The notes below the pieces were generated by a model. The model was not told the origin of the DNA. It made no database searches and saw only the letters and a program-made list of their open reading frames with translations. Below, one piece after another: positions 27,829 to 38,299 of a stretch of DNA of 64,000 bases; the first letter of the stretch is position 1, and each line of letters starts with the position of its first letter. Source of the DNA: Nocardia aurantiaca (GTDB lineage Bacteria; Actinomycetota; Actinomycetes; Mycobacteriales; Mycobacteriaceae); contig NZ_WMBB01000002.1 in NCBI RefSeq assembly GCF_009708175.1, positions 310,001-374,000 of the forward strand, given 5' to 3'. A program made the position numbers and the translations under genes.

Positions 27829-30156
27829 TCAGCCGACCGTGGCGGGCTGCTTGTCCTCGACCGGCGCGGAGGCCTGCTTCAGCTCGGCGAGCTTGGTGCC
27901 TTCCACGTCGATGTCGGGGAGGACGCGGTCCAGCCACTTCGGGATCCACCAGGCCCACGGGCCGAGCAGGGCCAGCAGGGACGGGATCAGAACCATGCGG
28001 ACGATGAAGGCGTCGAAGAAGACGCCCGCCGCCATGGCGAAGCCCATGGACTTGGCCACCACGTTGTCGTCCAGCATGAAGGCGCTGAACACGGAGATCA
28101 TGATGATGGCGGCGGAGGTCACGACGCGGGCGCCGTGGTGGTAGCCGCTGATCATGGCGTGCTTGGCGGACTTGCCGTGCACATACTCCTCACGCATGCG
28201 CGTGACCAGGAAGACCTGGTAGTCCATGGCGAGACCGAAGACCAGACCGATCAGCATGATCGGCAGGAAGCTCACCAGCGGATGCGCCTCGACCAGGCCG
28301 AAGTGGCCCTCCTGGAAGATCAGCACGGTCGCGCCGAAGGTGGCCGCCATGGAGAGCAGGAAGCCCAACGCGGCGGTCAGCGGCACCAGAATGGAGCGGA
28401 ACACCAGCAGCAGCAGGATGAAGGCCGCGCCGGCCACGATCGCCAGGTACGGAATGATCTTGTCCAGCAGGGCCTGCGAGACATCCGCGTAGATGGCGGT
28501 GGTGCCGGTGATGCCGTACTCCATGCCGTACCGGTCCTTGAATTCGGACTCGGCATTGCGGGCGTTCTTGACCAGGTCCTTGGTCTCCTGGTTGTTCGGC
28601 CCGGACTTGGGCACGCCCATGAACATGGCGGCCTGCTTGTCCTGACTCTGCTGAGCGAAGGTCAGGTAGTCCATGCCGGGGTAGGCGGCCAGCTTGGAGC
28701 GCAGCGCGTCGAGGGCCTCGGTGCGCTGGTCCGCCGGGGTCTTGCTGAGGTCGACCGCTACCAGCAGGGTGCCGTTCGCGCCCTCGCCGAAGCCCGCGGT
28801 CTGTAGGTCGTACGCCTTGCGGACGGTGGTGTGCGTGGGCATGGAGTCGCCGCCGGGCAGACCCAGCTGCAGATTCACCGCGGGCGCGGCCAGCAGACCC
28901 AGCAGCACCACCGAGATGCCCAGCGTCAGCGCGGGCGCCTTGCCGATGAGGCGGGCGAAGCGCATGCCGTTGGTGACCGAGTTCTCGTCCTCGGGATCGT
29001 GCTTGGCGACCAGCGGCAGCTTCGGCTTGAACAGGAAGCGGCCGAACGCGCCCATGAGCGCCGGCATCAGGGTGACGGCCACCAGCACCGCCATGGCCGC
29101 GGAGACCGCGCCGAAGATGCCCATGTAGGTGAGGAAGCTGACGCCTACGAAGCTCAGGCCCGCGAGCGCGATGATGACGGTCAGGCCCGCGAAGATAACG
29201 GCCGAACCCGCGGTGCCGACCGCGGTGCCCGCGGCCTCCTCCGGCGAATTCGACACGGCCAGTTCATGTTTGTAGCGGGAGACGATGAACATGGCGTAGT
29301 CGATGGACAGCGCCAAGCCGATCATGGAGGCCAGGATCGGGGTGAAGGTCGGCACGGTCAGGAAGTGGGTGCCGAACATGATGATGGAGATGGCGGTGCC
29401 CACGCCGACCAGCGCGGTGAGAATCGGCACGAAGGCCGCCACGATCGCACCGAACGCGATCACCATGACCACCAGCGCCACCGCGATGCCGATGAGCTCG
29501 GAGGAGCCGTTGGAGCCGCCCGGATCCTGGGCGATGGAACCGGTGACCTCGACCTGCAGCCCGGCCGCGCGAGCCTCGTCGCCGACCTGGTAGGCGGCGT
29601 CGCGGTCGGCCTGCTTGATGTCGGAGAACTTCGCGATCGTGAACTTGGTCTTGACCGTCGCCACCGAACCCGGGTTGTCCTTGTTCAGGACGTTCAGCGG
29701 CGCGCTGGAGCAGATCGCCGCGAAGTTCGGGTTGGAGCGGTCTCCGTTCAGGCAGTCGATGCCGGCCTGCTCACCGATCTTCTTGGTGAGGTCGATCGGA
29801 TTCACCGGCGGCGCGGCCTTGTCCACGATGGACAGGTCGCCGAGCTTGGTCAGGAACTGCTGTAGCGCGGCCGCGTTCGCGGGATCGGTCAGCTTCTGAC
29901 CCTGCGGCGCGGCGATCACATACGTGCCGCTGACGGCATTGGGATCGAACTCTTTGGACATGCCGGGGAAATGCTGGTCCAGGATCTCCGTCGCCCGCTC
30001 CGAAGGCAGGTTCGGCATGGTGAAGGAGTCCTGGAACGGCTTGGCGAGCGAACCGCCGAGGCCGCCGATGACGAGCAGCGCGGCGAGCCACGCCGTGATG
30101 ACGATCCATTTCCGGCGGAAGGCGAACTTTCCCCACCGATAGAGGTATACGGACAC
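27829..30156 (-). CDS. MMPL/RND-family transporter
   Basis: A 775-aa membrane protein of the MmpL type. It starts with a basic motif and TM1 (KWIVITAWLAALLVIGGLGG), then a large extracytoplasmic domain, a block of TM helices (including GIAVALVVMVIAFGAIVAAF and the SIDYAMFIVSRYKHEL signature), a second soluble domain, and a second TM block (AMDYQVFLVTRMREEYVHGK). The Asp-Tyr in each block is the proton-relay region. MmpL proteins export lipids or drugs using proton motive force. Start is GTG at 30156 with AGGAG upstream. It is divergent from a TetR gene, with palindromic operators between them. Confidence 0.93.
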   Translation of the reverse strand: MSVYLYRWGKFAFRRKWIVITAWLAALLVIGGLGGSLAKPFQDSFTMPNLPSERATEILDQHFPGMSKEFDPNAVSGTYVIAAPQGQKLTDPANAAALQQFLTKLGDLSIVDKAAPPVNPIDLTKKIGEQAGIDCLNGDRSNPNFAAICSSAPLNVLNKDNPGSVATVKTKFTIAKFSDIKQADRDAAYQVGDEARAAGLQVEVTGSIAQDPGGSNGSSELIGIAVALVVMVIAFGAIVAAFVPILTALVGVGTAISIIMFGTHFLTVPTFTPILASMIGLALSIDYAMFIVSRYKHELAVSNSPEEAAGTAVGTAGSAVIFAGLTVIIALAGLSFVGVSFLTYMGIFGAVSAAMAVLVAVTLMPALMGAFGRFLFKPKLPLVAKHDPEDENSVTNGMRFARLIGKAPALTLGISVVLLGLLAAPAVNLQLGLPGGDSMPTHTTVRKAYDLQTAGFGEGANGTLLVAVDLSKTPADQRTEALDALRSKLAAYPGMDYLTFAQQSQDKQAAMFMGVPKSGPNNQETKDLVKNARNAESEFKDRYGMEYGITGTTAIYADVSQALLDKIIPYLAIVAGAAFILLLLVFRSILVPLTAALGFLLSMAATFGATVLIFQEGHFGLVEAHPLVSFLPIMLIGLVFGLAMDYQVFLVTRMREEYVHGKSAKHAMISGYHHGARVVTSAAIIMISVFSAFMLDDNVVAKSMGFAMAAGVFFDAFIVRMVLIPSLLALLGPWAWWIPKWLDRVLPDIDVEGTKLAELKQASAPVEDKQPATVG

Positions 30157-30273
30157 AGGGGTTCTCCTGGGCGATGGTTTGTGCGGGCGAAACAGGGGTG
30201 CTGGTGTGCGAGCGCGTAGACAGCACTGCCGCCGGGAGCGCTACGGCTCCCCGCCTCCACGAAACTGAATCTG

Positions 30274-30298
30274 CCTACCGTGCGGTAGGTAGACTACC
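30274..30298. promoter_or_regulatory. TetR operator between mmpL-type and tetR-type genes
   Basis: CCTACCGTGCGGTAGG (30274-30289) is a perfect 7-bp-arm palindrome. It overlaps a second one, GGTAGACTACC (30288-30298). They sit in the 219-bp divergent gap between the MMPL and TetR starts, as expected for a site that controls both. Confidence 0.7.
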
Positions 30299-30375
30299 GA
30301 GCGGCAAAGCGGAGGAACAACCTCGACTCTAGGTGGCGTTGATCGCAATCCGAGCGCGGGTGAGAGGATGAGAGC

Positions 30376-30963
30376 ATGGGTGGCCAAGCCGTGTCCGGAA
30401 CAGTTATCGCAGGTAGAAGCACCAAGGACATGATCCGGGACGCCGCTCTCCAGCTGTTCTCGACCAAAGGGTTCGATCACAGCAGCCTGCGCGAGGTCGC
30501 TGATGCGGTAGGAATCACAAAAGCCTCGCTTTACTATCACTATGCCTCGAAGGTCGATCTTCTGGTAGCGATCATCGAGCCGATGTTCGATGAGGTGCGC
30601 ACTCAGGTCGAGGGTCTGGATGACATCGCGCACACCCCCGAGAATGTGCGCGAGGTGATTCGTCAGCGTTTGCGCTCGATGCTGTCCAACCGGCAGGTAG
30701 GCGCGCTGTGCATGCGAGACACCGTCGCCATCGTCAACGCGCTCGGCAATCGCTATCCCGACATGATCGAATTGCACCACCGCATGTGCCGGTGGATGGC
30801 CGGGCCCGATGCCGACGATGACACCCTGCTGCGCGCCGCCGCGGCCATGCAGGTGCTCAGCACCGCCATGATGTCGCAGGAGATCGTGCCCCACACCGAT
30901 ACCGATCACATCGAGCAGGCGCTGCTGAATGCCGCACTCAGCGTGCTGAATCCGAAACGATAG
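30376..30963 (+). CDS. TetR/AcrR-family regulator
   Basis: A 195-aa protein with the N-terminal TetR helix-turn-helix: MIRDAALQLFSTKGFDHSSL then VADAVGITKASLYYHYASKV. The C-terminal ligand domain is divergent. It is transcribed away from the MMPL exporter, and likely represses it through the palindromes in between. Its stop overlaps the region immediately before the Rrf2 gene, so the two regulators may be cotranscribed. Confidence 0.92.
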   Translation: MGGQAVSGTVIAGRSTKDMIRDAALQLFSTKGFDHSSLREVADAVGITKASLYYHYASKVDLLVAIIEPMFDEVRTQVEGLDDIAHTPENVREVIRQRLRSMLSNRQVGALCMRDTVAIVNALGNRYPDMIELHHRMCRWMAGPDADDDTLLRAAAAMQVLSTAMMSQEIVPHTDTDHIEQALLNAALSVLNPKR

Positions 30964-30998
30964 TGTTTTTTCACCGCCGATCTGGATCAGGAGTTCTC

Positions 30999-31535
30999 GT
31001 GCACATCACCGCGAAGGTCGATTACGCGGTGCGCACCCTTGTGGAAATCGCGAAGGCGCAACCGGATTCGGTGAAGGCCGACGCCATTGTGGCCGCCCAG
31101 AACATTCCGCCGAAGGTGCTGGAATCGGTGGTGGCGGATCTGCGTAAGGGCGGATTGGTGATCAGCCGCCGCGGCCCCGACGGGGGCTACCGTCTGGCCC
31201 GCCCGGCCGCCGCGATCAGCATCGCGGATGTGATTCGCGCCGTGGAGGGCCCGCTGGCCTCGGTGCGCGGGCAGCGGCCCGAGGATGTCGGCTACCCGGG
31301 TGCGGCCGAACCGCTGCAGCGCGTGTGGATCGGACTGCGTGTGAACATCCGCTCGGTGCTGGAGCGGGTCAGCGTCGCCGACATCGCGCACGATCTGCTG
31401 CCGTCCTTCCTGGACGAGCTGCTGCGCGATCCGGACGCTTGGACGCGGCGTCCCCGCCCGAGCGGACCGGTCCCGGCCGCGCCCGGCGGACCCGCCGCCG
31501 TCGAGTGGCGCGATCTGGATCAGCCTGATTTCTAA
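30999..31535 (+). CDS. Rrf2-family transcriptional regulator
   Basis: A 178-aa protein whose N-terminus is the Rrf2 winged helix: VHITAKVDYAVRTLVEIAKA, then IPPKVLESVVADLRKGGLV and SRRGPDGGYRLARPA. The GTG start at 30999 follows CAGGAG by six bases. No Cys is present, so it lacks the Fe-S cluster ligands of IscR/NsrR. It must sense something else. The C-terminus has a Pro/Arg-rich tail. It lies between the tetR-type gene and the ABC exporter pair. Confidence 0.88.
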   Translation: MHITAKVDYAVRTLVEIAKAQPDSVKADAIVAAQNIPPKVLESVVADLRKGGLVISRRGPDGGYRLARPAAAISIADVIRAVEGPLASVRGQRPEDVGYPGAAEPLQRVWIGLRVNIRSVLERVSVADIAHDLLPSFLDELLRDPDAWTRRPRPSGPVPAAPGGPAAVEWRDLDQPDF

Positions 31536-31543
31536 CCTTCCCG

Positions 31544-31555
31544 ACCGTGCGGTAG
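31544..31555. promoter_or_regulatory. Second copy of the TetR-site core, before the ABC exporter genes
   Basis: ACCGTGCGGTAG repeats exactly the core of the palindrome at 30274-30289. It lies in the 65-bp gap between the Rrf2 stop and the first ABC exporter gene. This suggests that the TetR also controls the ABC genes. Confidence 0.5.
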
Positions 31556-31600
31556 AACGCCTCGGCGAGCGCGGGATTATGGCGGTAGCCTGCCACCATC

Positions 31601-33334
31601 ATGTTGATCCGACTTCTACGCACCTTCCTGTGGCCGTACCGCACTCAGTTGGCGGGGGTCGTCGTGCTCCAGCTGATCTCGGTCATCGCCATGCTGTACC
31701 TGCCCACGCTGAACGCCGACATCATCGACAACGGCGTCACCAAGGGCGATATCGACTACATCTGGTCCACCGGCGGATGGATGCTGCTGGTCACGGGCAT
31801 CCAGATCCTGGCCCAGGCCGTCTCGGTCTACCTGGGCGCGCAAGCGGCCATGGGCGCGGGCCGCGATATGCGCGCGGCCCTGCTGCACCGGGTGGGCACC
31901 TTCTCGGCGCGGGAGGTCGGCGTGTTCGGCGCGCCCTCGCTGATCACCCGCAATACCAATGACGTCGGCCAGGTTCAGCTGCTCGTGCTGATGAGCACCA
32001 CCATCCTGGTGATGGCGCCGATCATGTGCATCGGCGGTATCTTCATGGCGCTGCGCGAGAACCTGCAGCTGTCGTGGCTGCTGCTGATCGCGGTGCCGGC
32101 GCTGGGCCTGTCCATGGCCCTCATCATCAGCCGCATGGTGCCGGGCTTCCGGCGCATGCAGGAGCGCATCGACGCGGTGAACCGCGTGCTGCGCGAGCAG
32201 ATCACCGGCATTCGCGTGGTGCGGGCCTTCGTGCGGGAGCGGCAGGAGACCTGGCGCTTCGGTGTCGCCAATACCGAGTTGACCGAGCAGTCGCTCTATG
32301 TCGGCAAGTACATGGCCCTCATGTTCCCGACGGTCATGCTCATCTCGAACGTGACCACGGTCGGCGTCATCTGGTTCGGCGGCCACGCCATCGACAACGG
32401 GGACATGCAGATCGGCTCGCTCACCGCGATGCTGGCCTACATCATGCAGATCCTCATGGCGGTCATGATGGCATCCTTCCTGGCCATGATGGCCCCGCGC
32501 GCCGCGGTATCGGCCGAGCGCATCAGCGGCGTGCTCGACACCGAATCGTCGGTGTCGGAGCCGCGACTGCCGCAGCCGTTCAAGAGCGATCCGGGCACGG
32601 TGGATCTGGCCTTCGCGGAGTTCAAGTTCCCGGGCGCCGAGAAGCCGGTGCTGCGGGCCATCCGCTTCGAGGCCAGGCCGGGCACCACCACCGCCATCGT
32701 GGGCGCCACCGGTGCGGGAAAGACCACGCTGATCAACCTGATCCCGCGGCTCATCGATGTCACCGACGGCGCGGTGTACGTGGGCGGGACCGACGTCCGG
32801 CACCTGCGACTGGAGACCTTGCGCTCGGAGATCGGCCTCGTGCCGCAGAAGGCGTACCTGTTCTCGGGCACCGTGGCCTCCAACTTGCGCTACGGCAAAC
32901 CGGACGCCACCGACGAGGAGCTCTGGCACGCGCTCGAGATCGCGCAGGCCGCCGATTTCGTGCGCGAGATGCCGCAGGGCCTGGAAACGCCTGTGGCACA
33001 GGGCGGTACGACCGTTTCCGGCGGCCAGCGCCAGCGGCTGGCCATTGCCCGCGCGCTGGTGCGCAAGCCGCGCGTCTACCTGTTCGACGACTGCTTCTCC
33101 GCCCTCGACGTCGCCACCGACATGCGGGTGCGGGAGGCCTTGAGGCCGGAGACCGCGAACGCGTCGGTCATTATTGTGGCGCAACGGATCTCGACCATTC
33201 GGGACGCCGATCAGATAGTGGTGCTCGAGGACGGCGCGATGGCCGGCATCGGCACCCACGACCAACTACTGCAGGACTGCCCCGAGTACCGCGAGATCGT
33301 GGAATCGCAGTTCAGCGTCGAGGAGGCGCGGTGA
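31601..33334 (+). CDS. ABC exporter half-transporter (degenerate ATP-site subunit)
   Basis: A 577-aa protein with six TM helices then an ATPase domain. Walker A is GATGAGKTT and the signature is VSGGQRQR. Walker B reads YLFDDCFSALD, with Asp where the catalytic Glu belongs. The switch residue is Gln (IIVAQRIST) instead of His. These changes are typical of the degenerate-site partner of a heterodimeric type IV exporter. The partner gene begins 70 nt downstream. Efflux of drugs or lipids is likely; substrate unknown. Confidence 0.93.
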   Translation: MLIRLLRTFLWPYRTQLAGVVVLQLISVIAMLYLPTLNADIIDNGVTKGDIDYIWSTGGWMLLVTGIQILAQAVSVYLGAQAAMGAGRDMRAALLHRVGTFSAREVGVFGAPSLITRNTNDVGQVQLLVLMSTTILVMAPIMCIGGIFMALRENLQLSWLLLIAVPALGLSMALIISRMVPGFRRMQERIDAVNRVLREQITGIRVVRAFVRERQETWRFGVANTELTEQSLYVGKYMALMFPTVMLISNVTTVGVIWFGGHAIDNGDMQIGSLTAMLAYIMQILMAVMMASFLAMMAPRAAVSAERISGVLDTESSVSEPRLPQPFKSDPGTVDLAFAEFKFPGAEKPVLRAIRFEARPGTTTAIVGATGAGKTTLINLIPRLIDVTDGAVYVGGTDVRHLRLETLRSEIGLVPQKAYLFSGTVASNLRYGKPDATDEELWHALEIAQAADFVREMPQGLETPVAQGGTTVSGGQRQRLAIARALVRKPRVYLFDDCFSALDVATDMRVREALRPETANASVIIVAQRISTIRDADQIVVLEDGAMAGIGTHDQLLQDCPEYREIVESQFSVEEAR

Positions 33335-33404
33335 GACACCATCGCGAAGCGCTCACCGCGCAGACGGGGTGCGGGATCTCCCGCATGGCACAGGTGGAGG
33401 TGCG

Positions 33405-35372
33405 ATGAGGCCCGGAGCCGTCAATCCCGGTGCGCCGGATGCCAAAGCGAAGTCCTTCGGCCCTTCGCTGAAGCGCGTCCTGCGCATGCTCGCGCCCGAC
33501 CGGTTCTATCTGGTTGTCGTCTTCCTGCTGGCCGTCGCGTCGGTGGTGCTCAATACGCTGGGCCCGCAGATCCTCGGCAAGGCCACCAACCTCATCTTCG
33601 ACGGTGTGGTCGGCAAGCAGCTGCCCGCGGGACAGAGCAAGGACGAACTGGTCGAGGGGTTGCGCCAGAGCGGCAACACCACCTTCGCCGACATGCTGGC
33701 CAGTATGAACGTGATTCCCGGTACGGGAATCGATTTCACCGCGGTGGGCCATGTGCTGGCCTGGGTGCTCGCCCTCTACATCGGCTCCTCGGTATTCGGC
33801 TGGCTGCAGGCGCAGCTGCTGATCATCGTGATCAACCGGACCGTCAAGCGGCTGCGCGCGCAGATCGAGGAGAAGATCCACCGCCTGCCGCTGCGTTACT
33901 TCGACTCCATGCCGCGCGGCGATGTGCTCTCCCGCGTCACCAATGACGTCGACAATGTGGCGCAGACGCTGCAGCAGACCATGTCCCAGCTGATCATCAA
34001 TGTGCTGTCGGTGATCGGCATCCTGATCATGATGTTCTGGATCTCATGGCTGCTGGCCCTGATCGCGCTGCTCACCGTGCCGCTGGCGGTCGTCGTCACC
34101 GCGCAGATCGCCAAGCGTTCCAAGCCGTACTTCGTGGATCAGTGGAAGTACACCGGCGCGGTCAACGCGCAGGTCGAAGAGGCCTTCACCGGCCACGAGG
34201 TGGTCAGCGCCTTCGGCCGGGTACGCGAGGTCGGCGAGAAGTTCGACGAGACCAACGAGCAGCTGTACAACTCCTCGTTCAAGTCGCAGTTCATCTCCGG
34301 GCTGATCATGCCCGCCATCATGTTCCTGGGGAACCTGAACTACGTGCTCATCGCCGTGGTCGGCGGCCTGCGGGTGGCGTCGGGCAATCTGTCGCTGGGT
34401 GAGGTGCAGGCCTTCATCCAGTACTCCCGCGGGTTCACCCAGCCGCTGACCCAGATCGGCTCGATGATGAACATGTTGCAGTCGGGTGTGGCCTCGGCGG
34501 AACGCATCTTCGAGATCCTGGATGCCGATGAGCAGTCGGCGGATCCGGACCCGGAGGATCCGCGGCCGGTGGATCGTGGCCGGGTGGCGTTCGAGGACGT
34601 GTCCTTCCGCTACGAGCCGGACGTCCCGGTCATCGAGAACCTGTCGCTGGTGGCCGAACCCGGGCACGTGGTGGCCATCGTCGGGCCGACCGGTGCGGGC
34701 AAGACCACCCTCGTCAACTTGCTCATGCGGTTCTACGAGGTGGATTCCGGCGCCATCACCATCGACGACGTCGACATCACCCGCATCACCCGCGACCATC
34801 TGCGCTCGCGTATGGGCATGGTGCTGCAGGACACCTGGCTGTTCGGCGGCACCATCCGGGAGAACATCGCCTACGGCAATCCCACCGCCTCCGAGGAGGA
34901 GATCCTCGAGGCCGCCCGTGCCGCCTACGTGGACCGGTTCGTGCACGCGCTGCCGCACGGCTACGACACCGTCATCGACGAGGAGGGCTGCGGCGTCAGC
35001 GCCGGTGAGAAGCAGCTCATCACCATTGCCCGCGCGTTCCTGGCCAAGCCGTCCATTCTCATCCTGGACGAGGCCACCAGCTCGGTCGACACCCGCACCG
35101 AGCTGCTGGTGCAGCACGCCATGGCGGCGCTGCGCCGGGACCGCACGAGTTTCGTGATCGCGCACCGGCTTTCGACGATCCGCGATGCCGACACCATTGT
35201 GGTGATGGAGAAGGGCACGATCGTCGAGCAGGGCACGCACGAGCGGCTGCTGGCCGACCAGGGCGCGTACTCCCGGCTCTACAACGCACAGTTCGCCGCG
35301 GCCATCACCGACGGCGAGGCCGACCATGCGGACGATCTGGAACCGGACGCGGTAGTGCTCAGCAAGAGCTGA
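33405..35372 (+). CDS. ABC exporter half-transporter (catalytic subunit)
   Basis: A 655-aa protein with TM domain and ATPase. Walker A is GPTGAGKTT, Walker B LILDEATSSVD with the catalytic Glu, and the switch His is in FVIAHRLST. The signature loop is altered (VSAGEKQL). It therefore complements the upstream subunit: its canonical Walker A/B/His pair with the canonical signature of the partner, giving one active and one degenerate site. The ATG at 33405 follows GGTGGAGG; the frame is open upstream from 33369. An N-terminal extension and an insert of about 60 aa after TM1 are present. A strong terminator follows. Confidence 0.93.
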   Translation: MRPGAVNPGAPDAKAKSFGPSLKRVLRMLAPDRFYLVVVFLLAVASVVLNTLGPQILGKATNLIFDGVVGKQLPAGQSKDELVEGLRQSGNTTFADMLASMNVIPGTGIDFTAVGHVLAWVLALYIGSSVFGWLQAQLLIIVINRTVKRLRAQIEEKIHRLPLRYFDSMPRGDVLSRVTNDVDNVAQTLQQTMSQLIINVLSVIGILIMMFWISWLLALIALLTVPLAVVVTAQIAKRSKPYFVDQWKYTGAVNAQVEEAFTGHEVVSAFGRVREVGEKFDETNEQLYNSSFKSQFISGLIMPAIMFLGNLNYVLIAVVGGLRVASGNLSLGEVQAFIQYSRGFTQPLTQIGSMMNMLQSGVASAERIFEILDADEQSADPDPEDPRPVDRGRVAFEDVSFRYEPDVPVIENLSLVAEPGHVVAIVGPTGAGKTTLVNLLMRFYEVDSGAITIDDVDITRITRDHLRSRMGMVLQDTWLFGGTIRENIAYGNPTASEEEILEAARAAYVDRFVHALPHGYDTVIDEEGCGVSAGEKQLITIARAFLAKPSILILDEATSSVDTRTELLVQHAMAALRRDRTSFVIAHRLSTIRDADTIVVMEKGTIVEQGTHERLLADQGAYSRLYNAQFAAAITDGEADHADDLEPDAVVLSKS

Positions 35373-35431
35373 CCCGCCGCTCGCGCCGGCCCGGCCCGTT
35401 TCCGGGGTCCGGTCCATCGCCTGCCGAATCC

Positions 35432-35471
35432 GGCCCGGCCCGCACCCGATGGTGCGGGCCGGGCCACTTTT
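35432..35471 (+). terminator. Terminator after ABC exporter operon
   Basis: A perfect 15-bp stem (GGCCCGGCCCGCACC with its complement) closes on CGAT and is followed by ACTTTT. It separates the exporter operon from tgt. Confidence 0.85.
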
Positions 35472-35481
35472 CGCGGAGTGA

Positions 35482-36744
<1,263 letters not shown>

Positions 36745-36836
36745 GGGAATTCGACACGACCGCGCCGCGATGTCGCAGGCTGTGGCCCTCGACGGTTCAG
36801 GGGCTACCCCTGAGAGCCCGGAGAATTGGCCGTGCC

Positions 36837-37607
36837 CTACTCGTAGATGGCGGAGCGCTCACGCGGCCGGTACGAAGGCTCGTGCTTCTTCAGGAAGGCG
36901 ATGCACCGGTAGCTGATCGGCAGCACCATCATCTCGACCAGGGTCTTCCAGGTGAAGCCCACGATCAGGTAGTTGAGGTAGTCACCCCAGGTGTGGATGC
37001 CGATGGCGGTGGCCGCGATGGAGCAGAACACGAAGGTGTCGCCGAATTCGCCGGCGACGGTGGAGCCGAGCAGTCGGGCCCACAGATGCTTCTCCTTGGT
37101 GCGTTCCTTGATGAGCACCAGGGTGATCGAGTTCAGGAACTGGCCCACGAAGTAGCCGGCTATACCGGCGAGGGCCAGCTGCGGGGTATGGCCGAGCACA
37201 TCCCCGAAGGCCGAACCGTCCTGCTCGAGGTTGCCCGTGGGCAGCTTGATGACCACCTGGAAGCAGGCGATCATGAGCAGCAGCGCGGCGAACCCGTAGT
37301 AGACGATGCGGCGGGTGGCGCGGAACCCGTAGACCTCGCTGAGAATGTCGCCGATGACGTAGGCGAGCGGGAACAGGAAGAACGCGCCGTCCATGGTGAT
37401 CGGTAGGATCGTCAGCGGGCCGAGGCGCACGTCGTGTCCGGCCAAGAACTGGACGCCCTTGGCGACACAGACGTTCGAGATGAGCAGGGTGGCCGTGAAG
37501 GCCACCGCCACCGGTGTGAAATATCCCCCCGCCGCGTCCGCGAATGCCGCGTGCTCGGGCGTGGGGTGTCCAGATCGGCCGGTTTCGACCGTTTTCGTAT
37601 CACTCAC
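36837..37607 (-). CDS. Queuosine precursor transporter (YhhQ/VUT family)
   Basis: About 256 aa with six or seven TM segments. Family features are NVCVAKGVQF after TM1, ITMDGAFFLFPLAYVIGDIL, the YGFRATRRIVYYGF loop, and GEFGDTFVFCSIA. The E. coli homolog takes up preQ0/preQ1. Convergent with tgt, which uses such precursors. The start is taken at GTG 37607 (VSDTKTVETG); a GTG at 37640 gives 11 extra residues and cannot be excluded. Confidence 0.92.
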   Translation of the reverse strand: MSDTKTVETGRSGHPTPEHAAFADAAGGYFTPVAVAFTATLLISNVCVAKGVQFLAGHDVRLGPLTILPITMDGAFFLFPLAYVIGDILSEVYGFRATRRIVYYGFAALLLMIACFQVVIKLPTGNLEQDGSAFGDVLGHTPQLALAGIAGYFVGQFLNSITLVLIKERTKEKHLWARLLGSTVAGEFGDTFVFCSIAATAIGIHTWGDYLNYLIVGFTWKTLVEMMVLPISYRCIAFLKKHEPSYRPRERSAIYE

Positions 37608-37668
37608 GCGGAAAGTATCCCTGCCTGGACCGATACCCACGGGCGAGTGGGTGTCCTAGGCTGAGCCA

Positions 37669-38226
37669 ATGACAAATCCCGGCGATTCCGACGAGTGGTG
37701 GAAGCAGTATGGCGGTGAGGGCGTGGCGCCCGAAACCCCGCCCCCCGCGGCGCCGCAGCAGATGATCCCGCCCCCGGCGGGCTACACGTCCGATCCCCAG
37801 TACCAGAGTCCCACGCTGACTCCGCCACCGCAGCCGGTATATCCGAATTATCCTCCGCCGCAGGCGAATCCGATGCCCACCTACCCGCCCGCCGGGCAGC
37901 AGCAGCCCCAGGGTTACGGGTATCCGGGCTATCAGCCCTATGGCTACAGCCTGCCGGTGCAGCAGACCAACTCGCTGGCCATCGCCTCGCTGGTGGTGTC
38001 GATCATCGGCCTGCCGAGCCTGTTCTTCTGCCTGTTCATCCCTGTGGTGTCGATCGTCGGTCTGGTGCTCGGCATCGTCTCGCTGAGCCGGCTCCAGAAC
38101 AATCAGCAGCAGGGCCGCGGCTTGGCGCTGGGCGGCATCTGGGTGGGTGGGATCGGTACCGTCATCGGGATCGGGCTGCTTCTGATTCTCATCATCGCCG
38201 GGGACTGGAGCACGTCTTACAGCTGA
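37669..38226 (+). CDS. DUF4190 membrane protein with Pro/Tyr/Gln-rich N-terminus
   Basis: A 185-aa protein. Residues 1-103 are disordered and rich in Pro, Tyr and Gln (PPPQPVYPNYPPPQANP). The C-terminal part has two TM segments in the DUF4190 arrangement: LAIASLVVSIIG...VSIVGLVLGIVSLSRL, a short basic loop with GRGLALGGIWVG, then TM2 (GTVIGIGLLLILIIAG). Function unknown; such proteins are common in actinobacteria. Divergent from the queuosine precursor transporter and convergent with an RDD protein, sharing a bidirectional terminator. Confidence 0.88.
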   Translation: MTNPGDSDEWWKQYGGEGVAPETPPPAAPQQMIPPPAGYTSDPQYQSPTLTPPPQPVYPNYPPPQANPMPTYPPAGQQQPQGYGYPGYQPYGYSLPVQQTNSLAIASLVVSIIGLPSLFFCLFIPVVSIVGLVLGIVSLSRLQNNQQQGRGLALGGIWVGGIGTVIGIGLLLILIIAGDWSTSYS

Positions 38227-38240
38227 AATAGCTGTAAGGC

Positions 38241-38284
38241 AACGAAAATGGGGCGCATCCGTGAGGATGCGCCCCATTTTCGTT
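38241..38284. terminator. Bidirectional terminator
   Basis: A perfect 20-bp stem (AACGAAAATGGGGCGCATCC and its complement) closes a GTGA loop. The outer A/T bases give a T-run on both strands. It separates the convergent DUF4190 and RDD genes. Confidence 0.92.
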
Positions 38285-38299
38285 GCCGCGTGGCGGGCG

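Noticed and set aside
31616..33265. 549-aa minus-strand frame
   Set aside because: Antisense to the first ABC exporter subunit; His/Asp-rich shadow composition.
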